Below, one piece after another: positions 1-6,929 of a stretch of 12,735 bases of DNA (positions within the stretch are counted from its first letter, which is position 1; each line of letters opens with the position of its first letter). Origin of the DNA: CAZLHO01 sp964559455 (lineage in GTDB: Bacteria > Krumholzibacteriota > Krumholzibacteriia > LZORAL124-64-63); contig CAZLHO010000073.1 in NCBI GenBank assembly GCA_964559455.1, positions 1-12,735 on the forward strand, given 5' to 3'. The translations under genes were made by a program, and so were the position numbers. Below the pieces are notes generated by a model that saw only the letters and a list, made by a program, of their open reading frames with translations, did not search any database and had not been told where the DNA came from.

Positions 1-104
1 TCGGCGCCGGCGCCGTGGTGGGAGCCGGGGCGGTGGTCGTCAGCGACGTGCCGCCCGGCGTGGTGGCCACCGGCGTGCCGGCGCGGGTGCGGCGGGACGC
101 CTGA
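1..104 (+). CDS. Sugar O/N-acyltransferase, left-handed beta-helix family (C-terminal end only)
   Basis: Only the last 33 or so codons are in the window; the reading frame begins at base 3 and ends in TGA at 102-104. The visible peptide has the hexapeptide-repeat rhythm GAGAVVGAGAVVVSDVPPG followed by VVATGVPARV, which is the usual C-terminal coil of NeuD/PglD-type acetyltransferases, where a small residue and an aliphatic residue alternate and a final 'G-x-PA' turn closes the helix. Members of this family transfer acetyl groups to amino-sugar nucleotides or sialic-acid-type sugars in the cytoplasm. The next gene, convergent, is a sugar aminotransferase, which fits a PglD/PglE-like pair for a surface amino sugar. 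The family is clear but the substrate cannot be read from so little sequence. Confidence 0.8.
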   Translation, partial: GAGAVVGAGAVVVSDVPPGVVATGVPARVRRDA

Positions 105-124
105 TTTCAGCAGTCGGAAAACGA

Positions 125-160
125 ACGCGGCGCCCCCTCCCGGGAACGCCGCGTCTCTTT
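125..160. terminator. Bidirectional intrinsic terminator between convergent sugar genes
   Basis: A perfect 8-bp stem, ACGCGGCG at 125-132 pairing with CGCCGCGT at 147-154, encloses a 14-base loop. It is followed on the + strand by CTCTTT. On the - strand the hairpin is followed by TCGTTTTCC. It lies between the stop of the acyltransferase (104) and the stop of the aminotransferase (191), so it can serve both. The stem is short but GC-rich. Confidence 0.65.
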
Positions 161-190
161 CGGCGGTCTGCTCAACACGCCGCCAGATTC

Positions 191-1351
191 CTATCGAGTC
201 GAATTCTCCCGCGCCTCGCGTTTCTTCGCCGCCAGCAGGGCCTCGCCCCGCGTGATCAGCTCGGCGCAGACCTTCTCGACCTGCCATTCCTTCAGGTCGC
301 CGAAGAAGGGCAGGGCCACGGTGCGCGCGGCCACCTGCTCGGTGACCGGCAGGTCGCCCGGGTCGGTCTTCAGCAGCTCGCGGACGTAGGTCTGCAGGTG
401 GATGGGCGCGAAGTAGTCGCTGCAGCCGACGCCGGCCTCGCGCAGCCCCGCCATCAGGGCGTCGCGGTCGGCGCGGCCGAAATCGTCGCCAAGCTTCACG
501 ACGAAGACGAACCAGCTGCGGTGCGTGCCCTCGGGCTCGGCCTGCAGGGTCAGCCAGGGCACGTCGGCCAAACGTTCGCGGTACATGCGAGCCGCGTTCT
601 CGCGCTTGGCCAGCAGCTCGTCGATGCGGCCCAGCTGGGCCAGGCCCAGCGCGGCGGCGATGTCGCTCATGCGGTAGTTGAAGCCCAGGCGCTCGTGCTT
701 CAGCCAGGCGTCGCTCTCGGCGCGGCCCTGGTTGCGCAGCGACCGGCACAGGGCGGCCGTGCGGTCGTCGTCGGTCATCAGGACGCCGCCCTCGCCCGTG
801 GTCAGCTGCTTGTTCGGATAGAAGGCCAGCACCGAGATGTCGCCGGCCTTGCCGGCGGCGGCGTGGCGGTCGTAGGCGCCGATGGCCTCGCAGGCGTCCT
901 CGACGATCCAGAGTCCGTGGCGCTTCGCGAAGTCGCGCACCGCGGCCATGTCGTAGGGCTGGCCGAAGACGTGCACCGGCAGCACGCCGACGGTGCGCGG
1001 GCCCAGGGCCCGCTCCAGGCGCGCCGGATCCAGGTTCCAGGTGTGGGGATCGATATCCGCGAAGCGGGGCCGTCCGTCCACGTAGAGGATGCAGTTGGTC
1101 GAGGCCACGAACGAGAACGAGGTCGTGATCACCTCGTCGCCGGGGCGCACGCCCAGGGCCAGCATGGCCAGGTGCAGGGCGCTGGTCCCGGAATTGACGG
1201 CGATGGCGTGTTTCCGGTCATGGTAGGCGGCGATCTTCCGCTCGAACTCGGCCAGGCGGGGGCCCAGGGCCAGGTTCGGCGAGAGCAGCACGTCCCGGAC
1301 AGCCGCGCGCTCCAGGTCGGTGATGTCGGGGCAGGAAAGCGGAATCTGCAA
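191..1351 (-). CDS. DegT/DnrJ/EryC1/StrS family PLP-dependent sugar aminotransferase
   Basis: This cytoplasmic enzyme most likely moves an amino group from glutamate to a keto-sugar nucleotide for glycan synthesis. Numbered from the TTG start it has 386 residues, normal for the family. NSGTSALHLA (about 53-62) forms the PLP-phosphate loop, EDACEAIGA (from 151) carries the aspartate that pairs with the PLP ring nitrogen, and FYPNKQLTTGEGG carries the Schiff-base lysine near 181. FYPNKQ in place of the more common HPTKN form is seen in lipopolysaccharide-type members. The frame is open to a GTG at 1411, but that start has no ribosome site and adds 20 atypical residues. TTG at 1351 has GGGAG seven bases upstream and gives LQIPLSCPDIT, the usual family N-terminus. 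The gene converges on the acyltransferase, so the two sit together without being one operon. Substrate is unknown. Confidence 0.92.
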   Translation of the reverse strand: MQIPLSCPDITDLERAAVRDVLLSPNLALGPRLAEFERKIAAYHDRKHAIAVNSGTSALHLAMLALGVRPGDEVITTSFSFVASTNCILYVDGRPRFADIDPHTWNLDPARLERALGPRTVGVLPVHVFGQPYDMAAVRDFAKRHGLWIVEDACEAIGAYDRHAAAGKAGDISVLAFYPNKQLTTGEGGVLMTDDDRTAALCRSLRNQGRAESDAWLKHERLGFNYRMSDIAAALGLAQLGRIDELLAKRENAARMYRERLADVPWLTLQAEPEGTHRSWFVFVVKLGDDFGRADRDALMAGLREAGVGCSDYFAPIHLQTYVRELLKTDPGDLPVTEQVAARTVALPFFGDLKEWQVEKVCAELITRGEALLAAKKREARENSTR

Positions 1352-1358
1352 GGCTGTG

Positions 1359-1363
1359 CTCCC
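1359..1363 (-). promoter_or_regulatory. Ribosome binding site that decides the aminotransferase TTG start
   Basis: On the - strand GGGAG lies seven bases before TTG (1351-1349). The upstream GTG at 1411 has no purine-rich site in front of it. This supports the shorter 386-residue protein. Confidence 0.65.
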
Positions 1364-1534
1364 AAAGAGGCGATACGCTGTCGGCGGCCCTCGCGGCAGA
1401 TGTCGGGACACGGGAGTGGGACCGGCGCCGAGGCAGCGACACGTTAACAGAGTCGTCCCGAGAACGCACGGATTGAAGCAAGATCCCGGCCATTTCCCGC
1501 AGGGGATGAAAGCGCCCGCGCGGGCTTCCGGGGG

Positions 1535-1563
1535 TGGCGAATCGAGGGGGCGGCGGGTATGCT
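1535..1563 (+). promoter_or_regulatory. Possible sigma70-like promoter for the phosphoesterase-dsrC operon
   Basis: TGGCGA (1535-1540) and TATGCT (1558-1563) are 17 bases apart; they match the -35 and -10 consensus at three and four positions. The -10 match falls on the ATG at 1559, so if real it rules out that ATG as the start and favours TTG at 1595. The rest of the 243-base divergent gap (1352-1594) shows no clearer promoter in either direction. Confidence 0.25.
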
Positions 1564-1582
1564 GGGAGCCGTCCCGTCACCC

Positions 1583-1588
1583 GAGGAG
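1583..1588 (+). promoter_or_regulatory. Ribosome binding site that decides the phosphoesterase TTG start
   Basis: GAGGAG lies six bases before TTG at 1595-1597, an ideal spacing. The in-frame ATG at 1559 lacks a comparable site. Confidence 0.7.
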
Positions 1589-1594
1589 ATCGTC

Positions 1595-2323
1595 TTGAAA
1601 TACGCAGTTCTGGGAGACATCCACGCCAACCGGCCCGCTCTGGCGGCCGTCCTCGAAGAGGCTGCGCGCCTGCGCGTCGACGCCTTCGTCAGCGTGGGCG
1701 ATATCGTGGGCTACGGCGCCGAGCCCTCCGCCTGCGTCGCCATGCTCCGCGAGCTGGACGGGCTGATCGTGGTGCAGGGCAACCACGACGAGATGGCCGC
1801 CGGCGACCGCATCCTGGACGACATCAATCCCAACGCCGCCGCCGCCATGAAGTGGACCCGCGAGCAGCTTTCCGCCGACGAGCGGGAGTGGCTGCGCTCG
1901 CTGCCCCTGACCCTGCCGGTGGGCGCCGACGCCATTGTCGTGCACGCCTCGCCCGACGACCCGGCGGGCTGGCACTACGTGCTGAACGAACGCGACGTCC
2001 AGGACTGCTTCGACGTGCTCGAATCGCGCATCTGCTTCTACGGCCACGTGCACATCCCCTTCTGCTTCCGCGAGGCGGGCAGCCCGGCCGGCGCGACCTA
2101 CGCCGAGGTCGGCCTGGACGCCGACGACCGCTACCTGATCAACGTCGGCAGCGTGGGCCAGCCCCGGGACGAGGACCCCCGCGCCGCGCTGGTCGTCTAC
2201 GACGACCTGCTCGACATCGTCACCATGCACCGCGTCGAGTACGACATCGCCGAGGCCCAGCTGAGGATCCTGGACGCCGGCCTGCCGTCGGCCCTGGCCG
2301 AGCGCCTGATCCTGGGGCGCTAG
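1595..2323 (+). CDS. Calcineurin-like metallophosphoesterase (YfcE-like, Metallophos_2 type)
   Basis: A two-metal phosphohydrolase of 242 residues, soluble and without signal peptide. All metal-binding blocks are present in order: GDIHAN with Asp8 and His10, GDIVGYG with Asp36, GNHDE with Asn63 and His64, VVHASP with His117, and GHVH with His151 and His153. The following INVGSVGQPRD is typical of small single-domain members that act on phosphodiesters or nucleotides such as Ap4A; the real substrate is not predictable. TTG is chosen as start because it follows GAGGAG at six bases and gives MKYAVLGDIHAN, the family's usual beginning; an ATG at 1559 would add 12 residues of unrelated type. The dsrC-like gene follows after eight bases, so the two are probably co-transcribed. 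Confidence 0.93.
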   Translation: MKYAVLGDIHANRPALAAVLEEAARLRVDAFVSVGDIVGYGAEPSACVAMLRELDGLIVVQGNHDEMAAGDRILDDINPNAAAAMKWTREQLSADEREWLRSLPLTLPVGADAIVVHASPDDPAGWHYVLNERDVQDCFDVLESRICFYGHVHIPFCFREAGSPAGATYAEVGLDADDRYLINVGSVGQPRDEDPRAALVVYDDLLDIVTMHRVEYDIAEAQLRILDAGLPSALAERLILGR

Positions 2324-2331
2324 GGACGACC

Positions 2332-2649
2332 ATGCCTCATCTGATCCACCACGAACGCCGCATCGAGACCGACGCCGAGGGCTTCCTGCGCGATCCCGCC
2401 GACTGGACCCCCGAGCTGGCGCCGGCGCTGGCCGCCGCCGAGCGCGTCCCCGAGCTGGGCCCCGGTCACTGGCGGGTGATCGAGGTCCTGCGCGCCCACT
2501 GGATCGCGCGCGGGACGGCGCCCTCGGTCCGCACCCTCTGCCGCGAGACCGGCTTGCCCCTGGGCCGCATCTACGATCTCTTCCCCAGCGGTCCCCTGCG
2601 CGGCGCCTGCAAGGCCGCCGGCCTGCCCAAGCCCGACAGCTGCGTCTGA
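2332..2649 (+). CDS. dsrC: DsrC/TusE family sulfur-carrier protein with both C-terminal redox cysteines
   Basis: A 105-residue cytoplasmic protein of the DsrC/DsvC/TusE family, close to the family's usual size. Recognisable blocks are GFLRDPADWTPELA (17-30), GHWRVIEVLRAHW (45-57), APSVRTLC (63-70) and LFPSGPLRGACKAAGLPKP (83-101), ending SCV. The penultimate Cys104 and Cys93, exactly 11 residues earlier, match the two cysteines that carry a trisulfide between sulfite reductase and a membrane reductase in DsrC. TusE, which serves tRNA 2-thiouridine formation, generally keeps only the last one. The sequence therefore looks like true DsrC rather than TusE, although no dsrAB, dsrMKJOP or tus gene is in view. 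It follows the phosphoesterase by eight bases. Cys70 is an additional cysteine. Family is certain; its sulfur pathway is inference. Confidence 0.93.
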   Translation: MPHLIHHERRIETDAEGFLRDPADWTPELAPALAAAERVPELGPGHWRVIEVLRAHWIARGTAPSVRTLCRETGLPLGRIYDLFPSGPLRGACKAAGLPKPDSCV

Positions 2650-2679
2650 GCCTCTCCGTGACCGGGCGGCGACGGGTGG

Positions 2680-2708
2680 TTGTGCGTCCGGGCCCGGCGG
2701 TCTAGACT
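2680..2708 (+). promoter_or_regulatory. Candidate promoter of the DUF885 lipoprotein gene
   Basis: TTGTGC (2680-2685) and TAGACT (2703-2708) are separated by exactly 17 bases, matching sigma70 consensus at three and four of six positions. It lies in the gap after dsrC and would give a leader of about 60 bases before ATG 2775. Parts of it recur near 12619-12646. Confidence 0.4.
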
Positions 2709-2774
2709 GCCCCTGGCGGCGATGTTCTTCGGCGCCGCCGTCCCGCAATTACCATGACGAGGAAGGTGATGGAT

Positions 2775-4511
2775 ATGAGGTTGTCGCGGTTGATCCCCCT
2801 GCTCCTGCTGGTCGTCCTGATCGCCGCCGGCTGCGGCCGCGGCCCGAGCGAGGACGAGCGCTTCACGGCCCTGGCCGACCGCTGCCTGTCGGGCATGCGC
2901 GAACTCGATCCCGTCTGGGCCACGAGCCTGGGCGACCATCGCTTCGACGATCGCCTGACCGACCTCTCGAAGCAGGGCTTCGTGGACCGCCGCAACCAGG
3001 CGGCCGCCTATCTGGACTCGCTGGACGCCCTGGACGCCGGCGAGCTCGACGAGGTCAACCGCATCGATCTGGCCATCCTGCGCCACCACCTGGAGGGCGA
3101 GGTCTGGCGGCACGACGGGATCTTCGAGCACGTGTGGAACCCGCTGATCTACAACGTCGGCGACGCGATCTACTCGCTGCTGGCGCGGGATTTCGCTCCC
3201 CTGCCCGAGCGTCTGCGCTGCGTGGCCGCCCGCCTCGGGGCGGTGTCCGACGTGGTCGCCGCCGCGATGTCCAACCTCGATACCCCGCCCCGCGTCTTCA
3301 CCGAGACGGCCATCCGGCAGAACCGGGGCACGATCAGCCTGATCCTCGACGACCTGCAGCCCTTCCTGGACCAGGCGCCCGAGATGCGCGACGAGCTGCG
3401 CGAGCCCCGCATCCAGGCCATCGCCACCCTCGAGAGCTACGGCCGCTGGCTCGAGGAATTCCTGCTGCCCAACTCCAAGGGCAACTTCCGCCTCGGCGAG
3501 CAGAAGTTCCGGCGCAAGCTGCAGTACACGCTGGACACGGACCTGACGATGGAGGAGATCCTGGCCGCGGCGCAGACCGAGCTGGCGATGACCCAGGAAC
3601 GGATGCTCCAGGTGGCCCTGCCTCTCTACGAGGCCTACTACCCCGAGCGCGCCAAACGCACGCCGCAGCCCGAGAAGTACGAGGTCATCCGGTCGGTGCT
3701 CGAGCGGCTCTCGGACGACCGGCCCGACAACGCGACCATCGTCGAGCAGGCCCGCGAGGACCTGCGCGCCTGCACGGAGTTCGTGCGCGCGCACGATCTG
3801 GTCAGCCTGCCCTCCGATCCGGTCGAGGTCATCGTCATGCCCGAGTTCCAGCGCGGCGTGGCCATAGCCTACTGCGACGCCGCCGGACCGCTGGAGACGG
3901 GCCTGAAGACCTACTTCGCGATCGCGCCGACTCCCGCCGACTGGACGGCCGAGCGCGTGGACTCGTTCTTCCGCGAGTACAACGACCACATGCTGAAGAA
4001 CCTGGTCGTGCACGAGGCCATGCCCGGCCACTACCTGCAGATCGCGCACGCCAACGCCTTCGCGGCGCCGACCCTGACGCGGGCCATGCTCGGCAGCGGC
4101 GTCTTCGTCGAGGGCTGGGCGACCTACGCCGAGCAGCTGATGGTCGAGTCGGGCTTCATGGGCCCCGAATTGCAGATGCAGCAGTTGAAGATGCGGCTGC
4201 GACTGCTGATCAACGCCATCATCGACCAGGAGATCCACTGCCGCGGCATGACCGAGGACGAGGCCGTGCGGCTGATGATGCAGGAGGGCTTCCAGGAGGA
4301 AGGGGAGGCGGCCGGCAAGTGGCGCCGGGCCTGCATGAGCTCGACCCAGCTGACGACCTACTTCGTGGGCAACCTCGAGGTGAACCGCCTGCGCGACGAC
4401 TATCGCGCCAAGGTGGGCGACGCCTACGACGCGAGGACCTTCCACGACGCCCTGCTCTCGTACGGGTCGCCGGCGCCGAAGTACCTGCGCGAGTTGATGG
4501 ATCTGCAGTAG
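2775..4511 (+). CDS. DUF885 family zinc-peptidase-like lipoprotein
   Basis: A probable exported lipoprotein of 578 residues belonging to the DUF885 family, whose members look like HExxxGH metallopeptidases; activity has been shown for few of them. The N-terminus MRLSRLIPLLLLVVLIAAGC is a lipoprotein signal with acylated Cys20. HEAMPGHYLQ (about 413-422) supplies the two histidines and the catalytic glutamate, and FVEGWATYAEQ (about 444-454) supplies a downstream glutamate; both are DUF885 hallmarks. Three in-frame ATGs occur at 2754, 2769 and 2775. The last is preferred because GGAAGG lies eight bases upstream and the signal peptide then has normal length. The gene stands alone, with a promoter candidate before it and a strong terminator after it. 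Likely role is cleavage of peptides in the periplasm or at the cell surface; substrate unknown. Confidence 0.9.
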   Translation: MRLSRLIPLLLLVVLIAAGCGRGPSEDERFTALADRCLSGMRELDPVWATSLGDHRFDDRLTDLSKQGFVDRRNQAAAYLDSLDALDAGELDEVNRIDLAILRHHLEGEVWRHDGIFEHVWNPLIYNVGDAIYSLLARDFAPLPERLRCVAARLGAVSDVVAAAMSNLDTPPRVFTETAIRQNRGTISLILDDLQPFLDQAPEMRDELREPRIQAIATLESYGRWLEEFLLPNSKGNFRLGEQKFRRKLQYTLDTDLTMEEILAAAQTELAMTQERMLQVALPLYEAYYPERAKRTPQPEKYEVIRSVLERLSDDRPDNATIVEQAREDLRACTEFVRAHDLVSLPSDPVEVIVMPEFQRGVAIAYCDAAGPLETGLKTYFAIAPTPADWTAERVDSFFREYNDHMLKNLVVHEAMPGHYLQIAHANAFAAPTLTRAMLGSGVFVEGWATYAEQLMVESGFMGPELQMQQLKMRLRLLINAIIDQEIHCRGMTEDEAVRLMMQEGFQEEGEAAGKWRRACMSSTQLTTYFVGNLEVNRLRDDYRAKVGDAYDARTFHDALLSYGSPAPKYLRELMDLQ

Positions 4512-4531
4512 GGATCCTGCCGGTGAAGACG

Positions 4532-4567
4532 AAGGGCCCCGTCGCCGAGCGGCGACGGGGCCCTTTT
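4532..4567. terminator. Strong bidirectional intrinsic terminator
   Basis: A perfect 15-bp inverted repeat has arms 4532-4546 and 4551-4565 around the tetraloop GAGC. The + strand hairpin runs into TTTT, and the - strand reads AAAA before the stem and ends CCCTT after it. It sits between the stop of the DUF885 gene (4511) and the stop of the convergent lipoprotein gene (4580), so it ends both transcripts. Confidence 0.9.
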
Positions 4568-4579
4568 CGCGCGCGGCGC

Positions 4580-5341
4580 TCAGCCGCCGCCGCGACCCAG
4601 GCGGAAGGTCAGGACGCGCCGGCCCAGGATCTCCCCGTCCGGCACACCGAGCCAGGTGGCCCGCGCGCGCAGCAGGGCGCGGGGCCGGGAGCCCAGCACC
4701 GGCAGGGGCTCGGTCAGCAGGATGTGACCGGCGCTGCGCAGCGAGCGCAGGGCGCCGCGCAGCTCGGCGCGGGTCAGGGGCGCGGCCTCGGCCGGAGCGT
4801 CGCCGTCGCCGCAGCCCAACCAATCGGCCCGGACCATCGTCGTCTCGCCGGCGCCCGGGACGAAGAGCAGCGGTTCATCGCCATAGCGCCAGTCGCGCAT
4901 CCTCGCGCGGGCGGCGGCTCCCTCCAGACGCCGCCACTGCCGGTCGATGCGGCGGAAGACGCCGCCGCCCAGGGGCGCCAGTTCGATCCGCAGCGAGAAC
5001 TCGTCGTCCACGTCGCCGAAGAGGGTGCAGTCCCGGCGCGCCGTTCCCGGATGCAGCACGAGGCTCTGGTCGGGCAGGGTGACCGACAGGCTGTCGATCT
5101 CGAGGCGGACGTCGGTGAAGGGATAAAGGGAGTCGGCGAGGGCGGGGTCGAAGCGGGCCTGGAGGAGCAGGGCGCGCCCGTCTCCGGGCGGTTCGGGGTC
5201 CAGTTCGACCAGCCAGGGGCCGGCGCGCTGGACGGGCTCGCCCTCCACGGCGTAGCGCGCGTCGCCGCCGCCGCAGCCGGCCAGCGCGGCCAGGGCGATG
5301 ACCAGCGCGACGGGCGGCGGCGGGATGAGGCGTCGGATCAT
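4580..5341 (-). CDS. Unknown lipoprotein coupled to the M28 peptidase
   Basis: A 253-residue protein that I do not recognise. A short basic start (MIRR), a hydrophobic stretch and the lipobox ALAGC place acylated Cys23 at the mature N-terminus, so it should be membrane-anchored outside the cytoplasm. The mature part is acidic and proline/glycine-rich near the start, then alternates hydrophobic and polar residues as in beta-rich folds (for example VRLEIDSLSVTLPDQSLVL, about 78-96). It has two further cysteines, near 105 and 177, that could form a disulfide. Its ATG overlaps the TGA of the M28 peptidase as ATGA, which implies translational coupling and a shared job such as substrate binding or anchoring of the peptidase. 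It is the last gene of the leftward run and ends before the strong terminator. Confidence 0.8.
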   Translation of the reverse strand: MIRRLIPPPPVALVIALAALAGCGGGDARYAVEGEPVQRAGPWLVELDPEPPGDGRALLLQARFDPALADSLYPFTDVRLEIDSLSVTLPDQSLVLHPGTARRDCTLFGDVDDEFSLRIELAPLGGGVFRRIDRQWRRLEGAAARARMRDWRYGDEPLLFVPGAGETTMVRADWLGCGDGDAPAEAAPLTRAELRGALRSLRSAGHILLTEPLPVLGSRPRALLRARATWLGVPDGEILGRRVLTFRLGRGGG

Positions 5342-6840
5342 GGGGACAGGTCCTCTCTAGAATATTCGCCTCCGGCCACGGCCGCCGCGGTGCGGAAGGC
5401 CAGCCGCGTCAGCTCGGCGAAGAGCTCGCCGTTCAGGGTCCCGGGTTTGTCCGAGGGCAGGTGCAGGTGGGTGTAGCTGTTCGTGGTGGCGAAATAGAGC
5501 GTCGGCACGCCGGCCTCGTGGAAGGGCGTGGCGTCGGCGCCGCCCCCCTTCCAGGTGCCCGCCACGGACAGGGCCGCGCCCGCGGCGTCGATCCCCCGCG
5601 CCAGATTCCACAGGCGGGGCGCGCTCTCGCCGTTGCCCAGGCGGATGCTGTCGCCGTGGGCCACGCAATCCAGGTTCATCATGGCCACGGTGCGGTCCAG
5701 GGGCGCCGTCGGGAACTCCGCGTGGCGACGCGCTCCGCAGAGGCCCTGCTCCTCGCCGGAGAAGAGCACGAAGACCACGGCGTGGCGGGGCTGCAGCCCC
5801 GAGCGCACGAAGGCCTCGGCGATCGCCAGCACGGCCGCCGAACCCGAGGCGTTGTCGTTGGCGCCGGGGAAGACGACGGCGCCCTGCCGGCCCACGTGGT
5901 CCAGGTGGGCGCCGATGATCAGCACGGAATCGCGATCGGCCGGCTCGGCGCCGGGCAGACGGCCGACCACGTTCATGGTGTCGGCCTCGGGGCGGTGGCG
6001 CGCCGTCACGGCCAGCCGCGCGCGGCCGGGCAGCGGCCGCGAAGCGGGGGTGCGGGTGCTGTCGATGCGGGCCCGCAGCTTCGTGAGCAGCAGGTCTTCG
6101 CCGGCCAGTACAGCCGCCCATGCGCGGCTCAGATGCAGTTGCGGCATGTCGACGGGGTGTTCGCCCGGGCCGTGCAGCACGCTGCCGATCGCGTGATCGC
6201 CGCCCCAGGCGTCGGTCGTGTTCATCAGCAGCAGGGCGCGGGCGCCGTGGGCGCGGGCGGCCAGGGCCTTCGGGCGGGGGTTGTCGGCCCGATCCCATCC
6301 CTCTTCGTCGATCTTCCAGCCTGGGGCCTGCTTGAAGGCCAGCACGATCCTGCCGTCCACGTCCACGCCCGCGTAATCGTCGTAGCCCCGCTCGGGCAGC
6401 GACAGCCCGTAGCCCACGAAGACCACGTCCGATTCGGCCTCTCCGGATCCCGTGAAGCCGCGGCAGACGAAGTCGCTCCCGGGCGTCAGTTCGGCCCAGC
6501 TGTCGCCGTCGTCGCGCACGGCCAGGGCGCAGGCGTCGATCTCGTTGCACTCGATGGCGAAGCGCTGGAACCAGCCGTCGTCGCCGGCGGGCTGCAGCCC
6601 CAGCGCGGCGAAGCGCTCGGCCATCAGCGCGGCGGCCCCGTCGTATCCGGATGTTCCGGGCAGGCGTCCTTCGCGGGCGGGATCGGCCAGCTCGCCGACG
6701 GTGGCCAGCAGCGATTCGGCGGTGATCGCGGCGGCGGCGGCCTCGATCGCCGGCTCGCCGGCGGAGGCGGTACGGGAGGCTGCGCCCGACAGGGCGATCA
6801 GTACGGCGGCGACGATAAGAGTGCGGGGGCGAGGGCTCAC
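5338..6840 (-). CDS. Secreted M28 family zinc aminopeptidase with PA domain
   Basis: An exported two-zinc exopeptidase of 500 residues. The N-terminus (MSPRPRTLIVAAVLIALSG, cleavage after ASRTASA near residue 27) is a Sec signal without lipobox. A protease-associated domain fills roughly 100-260. The M28 catalytic domain follows, with AHLDHVG (His312, Asp314), GANDNASG (bridging Asp329), SGEEQG (Glu363 catalytic and Glu364), MNLDCVA (Asp391) and HLHLPSD (last zinc His460), so the site looks complete. The frame is open far upstream into fpg, but GTG at 6840 is the start: GAAAGG lies seven bases before it and it gives a proper signal peptide. The gene overlaps the next lipoprotein gene by four bases. 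It lies 89 bases after fpg and may have its own promoter. It probably trims N-terminal residues from peptides in the periplasm or outside. Confidence 0.93.
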   Translation of the reverse strand: MSPRPRTLIVAAVLIALSGAASRTASAGEPAIEAAAAAITAESLLATVGELADPAREGRLPGTSGYDGAAALMAERFAALGLQPAGDDGWFQRFAIECNEIDACALAVRDDGDSWAELTPGSDFVCRGFTGSGEAESDVVFVGYGLSLPERGYDDYAGVDVDGRIVLAFKQAPGWKIDEEGWDRADNPRPKALAARAHGARALLLMNTTDAWGGDHAIGSVLHGPGEHPVDMPQLHLSRAWAAVLAGEDLLLTKLRARIDSTRTPASRPLPGRARLAVTARHRPEADTMNVVGRLPGAEPADRDSVLIIGAHLDHVGRQGAVVFPGANDNASGSAAVLAIAEAFVRSGLQPRHAVVFVLFSGEEQGLCGARRHAEFPTAPLDRTVAMMNLDCVAHGDSIRLGNGESAPRLWNLARGIDAAGAALSVAGTWKGGGADATPFHEAGVPTLYFATTNSYTHLHLPSDKPGTLNGELFAELTRLAFRTAAAVAGGEYSREDLSP

Positions 6841-6886
6841 GGCTGCGCCTTTCGGAAGTCGTTGCGAGTGATCGGCGGGCCGTCTG

Positions 6887-6892
6887 AATATA
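6887..6892 (-). promoter_or_regulatory. Possible -10 element upstream of the M28 gene
   Basis: The - strand reads TATATT here, five of six matches to the -10 consensus and clearly AT-rich against its surroundings. It lies in the 89-base gap between fpg and the M28 gene, about 47 bases before the GTG start. No convincing -35 is seen 16 to 18 bases upstream, so the M28-lipoprotein pair may be transcribed both from here and by read-through. Confidence 0.3.
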
Positions 6893-6929
6893 CGGCATCG
6901 GGCGGCCGCTGGATGCAGGATCCTGGGAT

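Noticed and set aside
398..1447. Long + strand open frame over the aminotransferase
   Set aside because: It is antisense to a gene with clear family motifs; its peptide is Gly/Ala/Val/His-rich without domain signals, typical of a frame opposite GC-rich coding DNA.
2662..2697. Possible terminator after dsrC (CCGGGC pairing with GCCCGG)
   Set aside because: The loop is nearly 24 bases, there is no T-run and the element overlaps a better promoter candidate.
2571..4823. 750-codon - strand open frame over the DUF885 gene and beyond
   Set aside because: It crosses the strong terminator, has low-complexity composition and no motifs; the + strand product has a lipobox and the HEAMPGH site.
3134..5476. 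780-codon + strand open frame
   Set aside because: It is arginine/alanine-rich, overlaps two genes in opposite orientation and reads through the terminator hairpin at 4532-4567.
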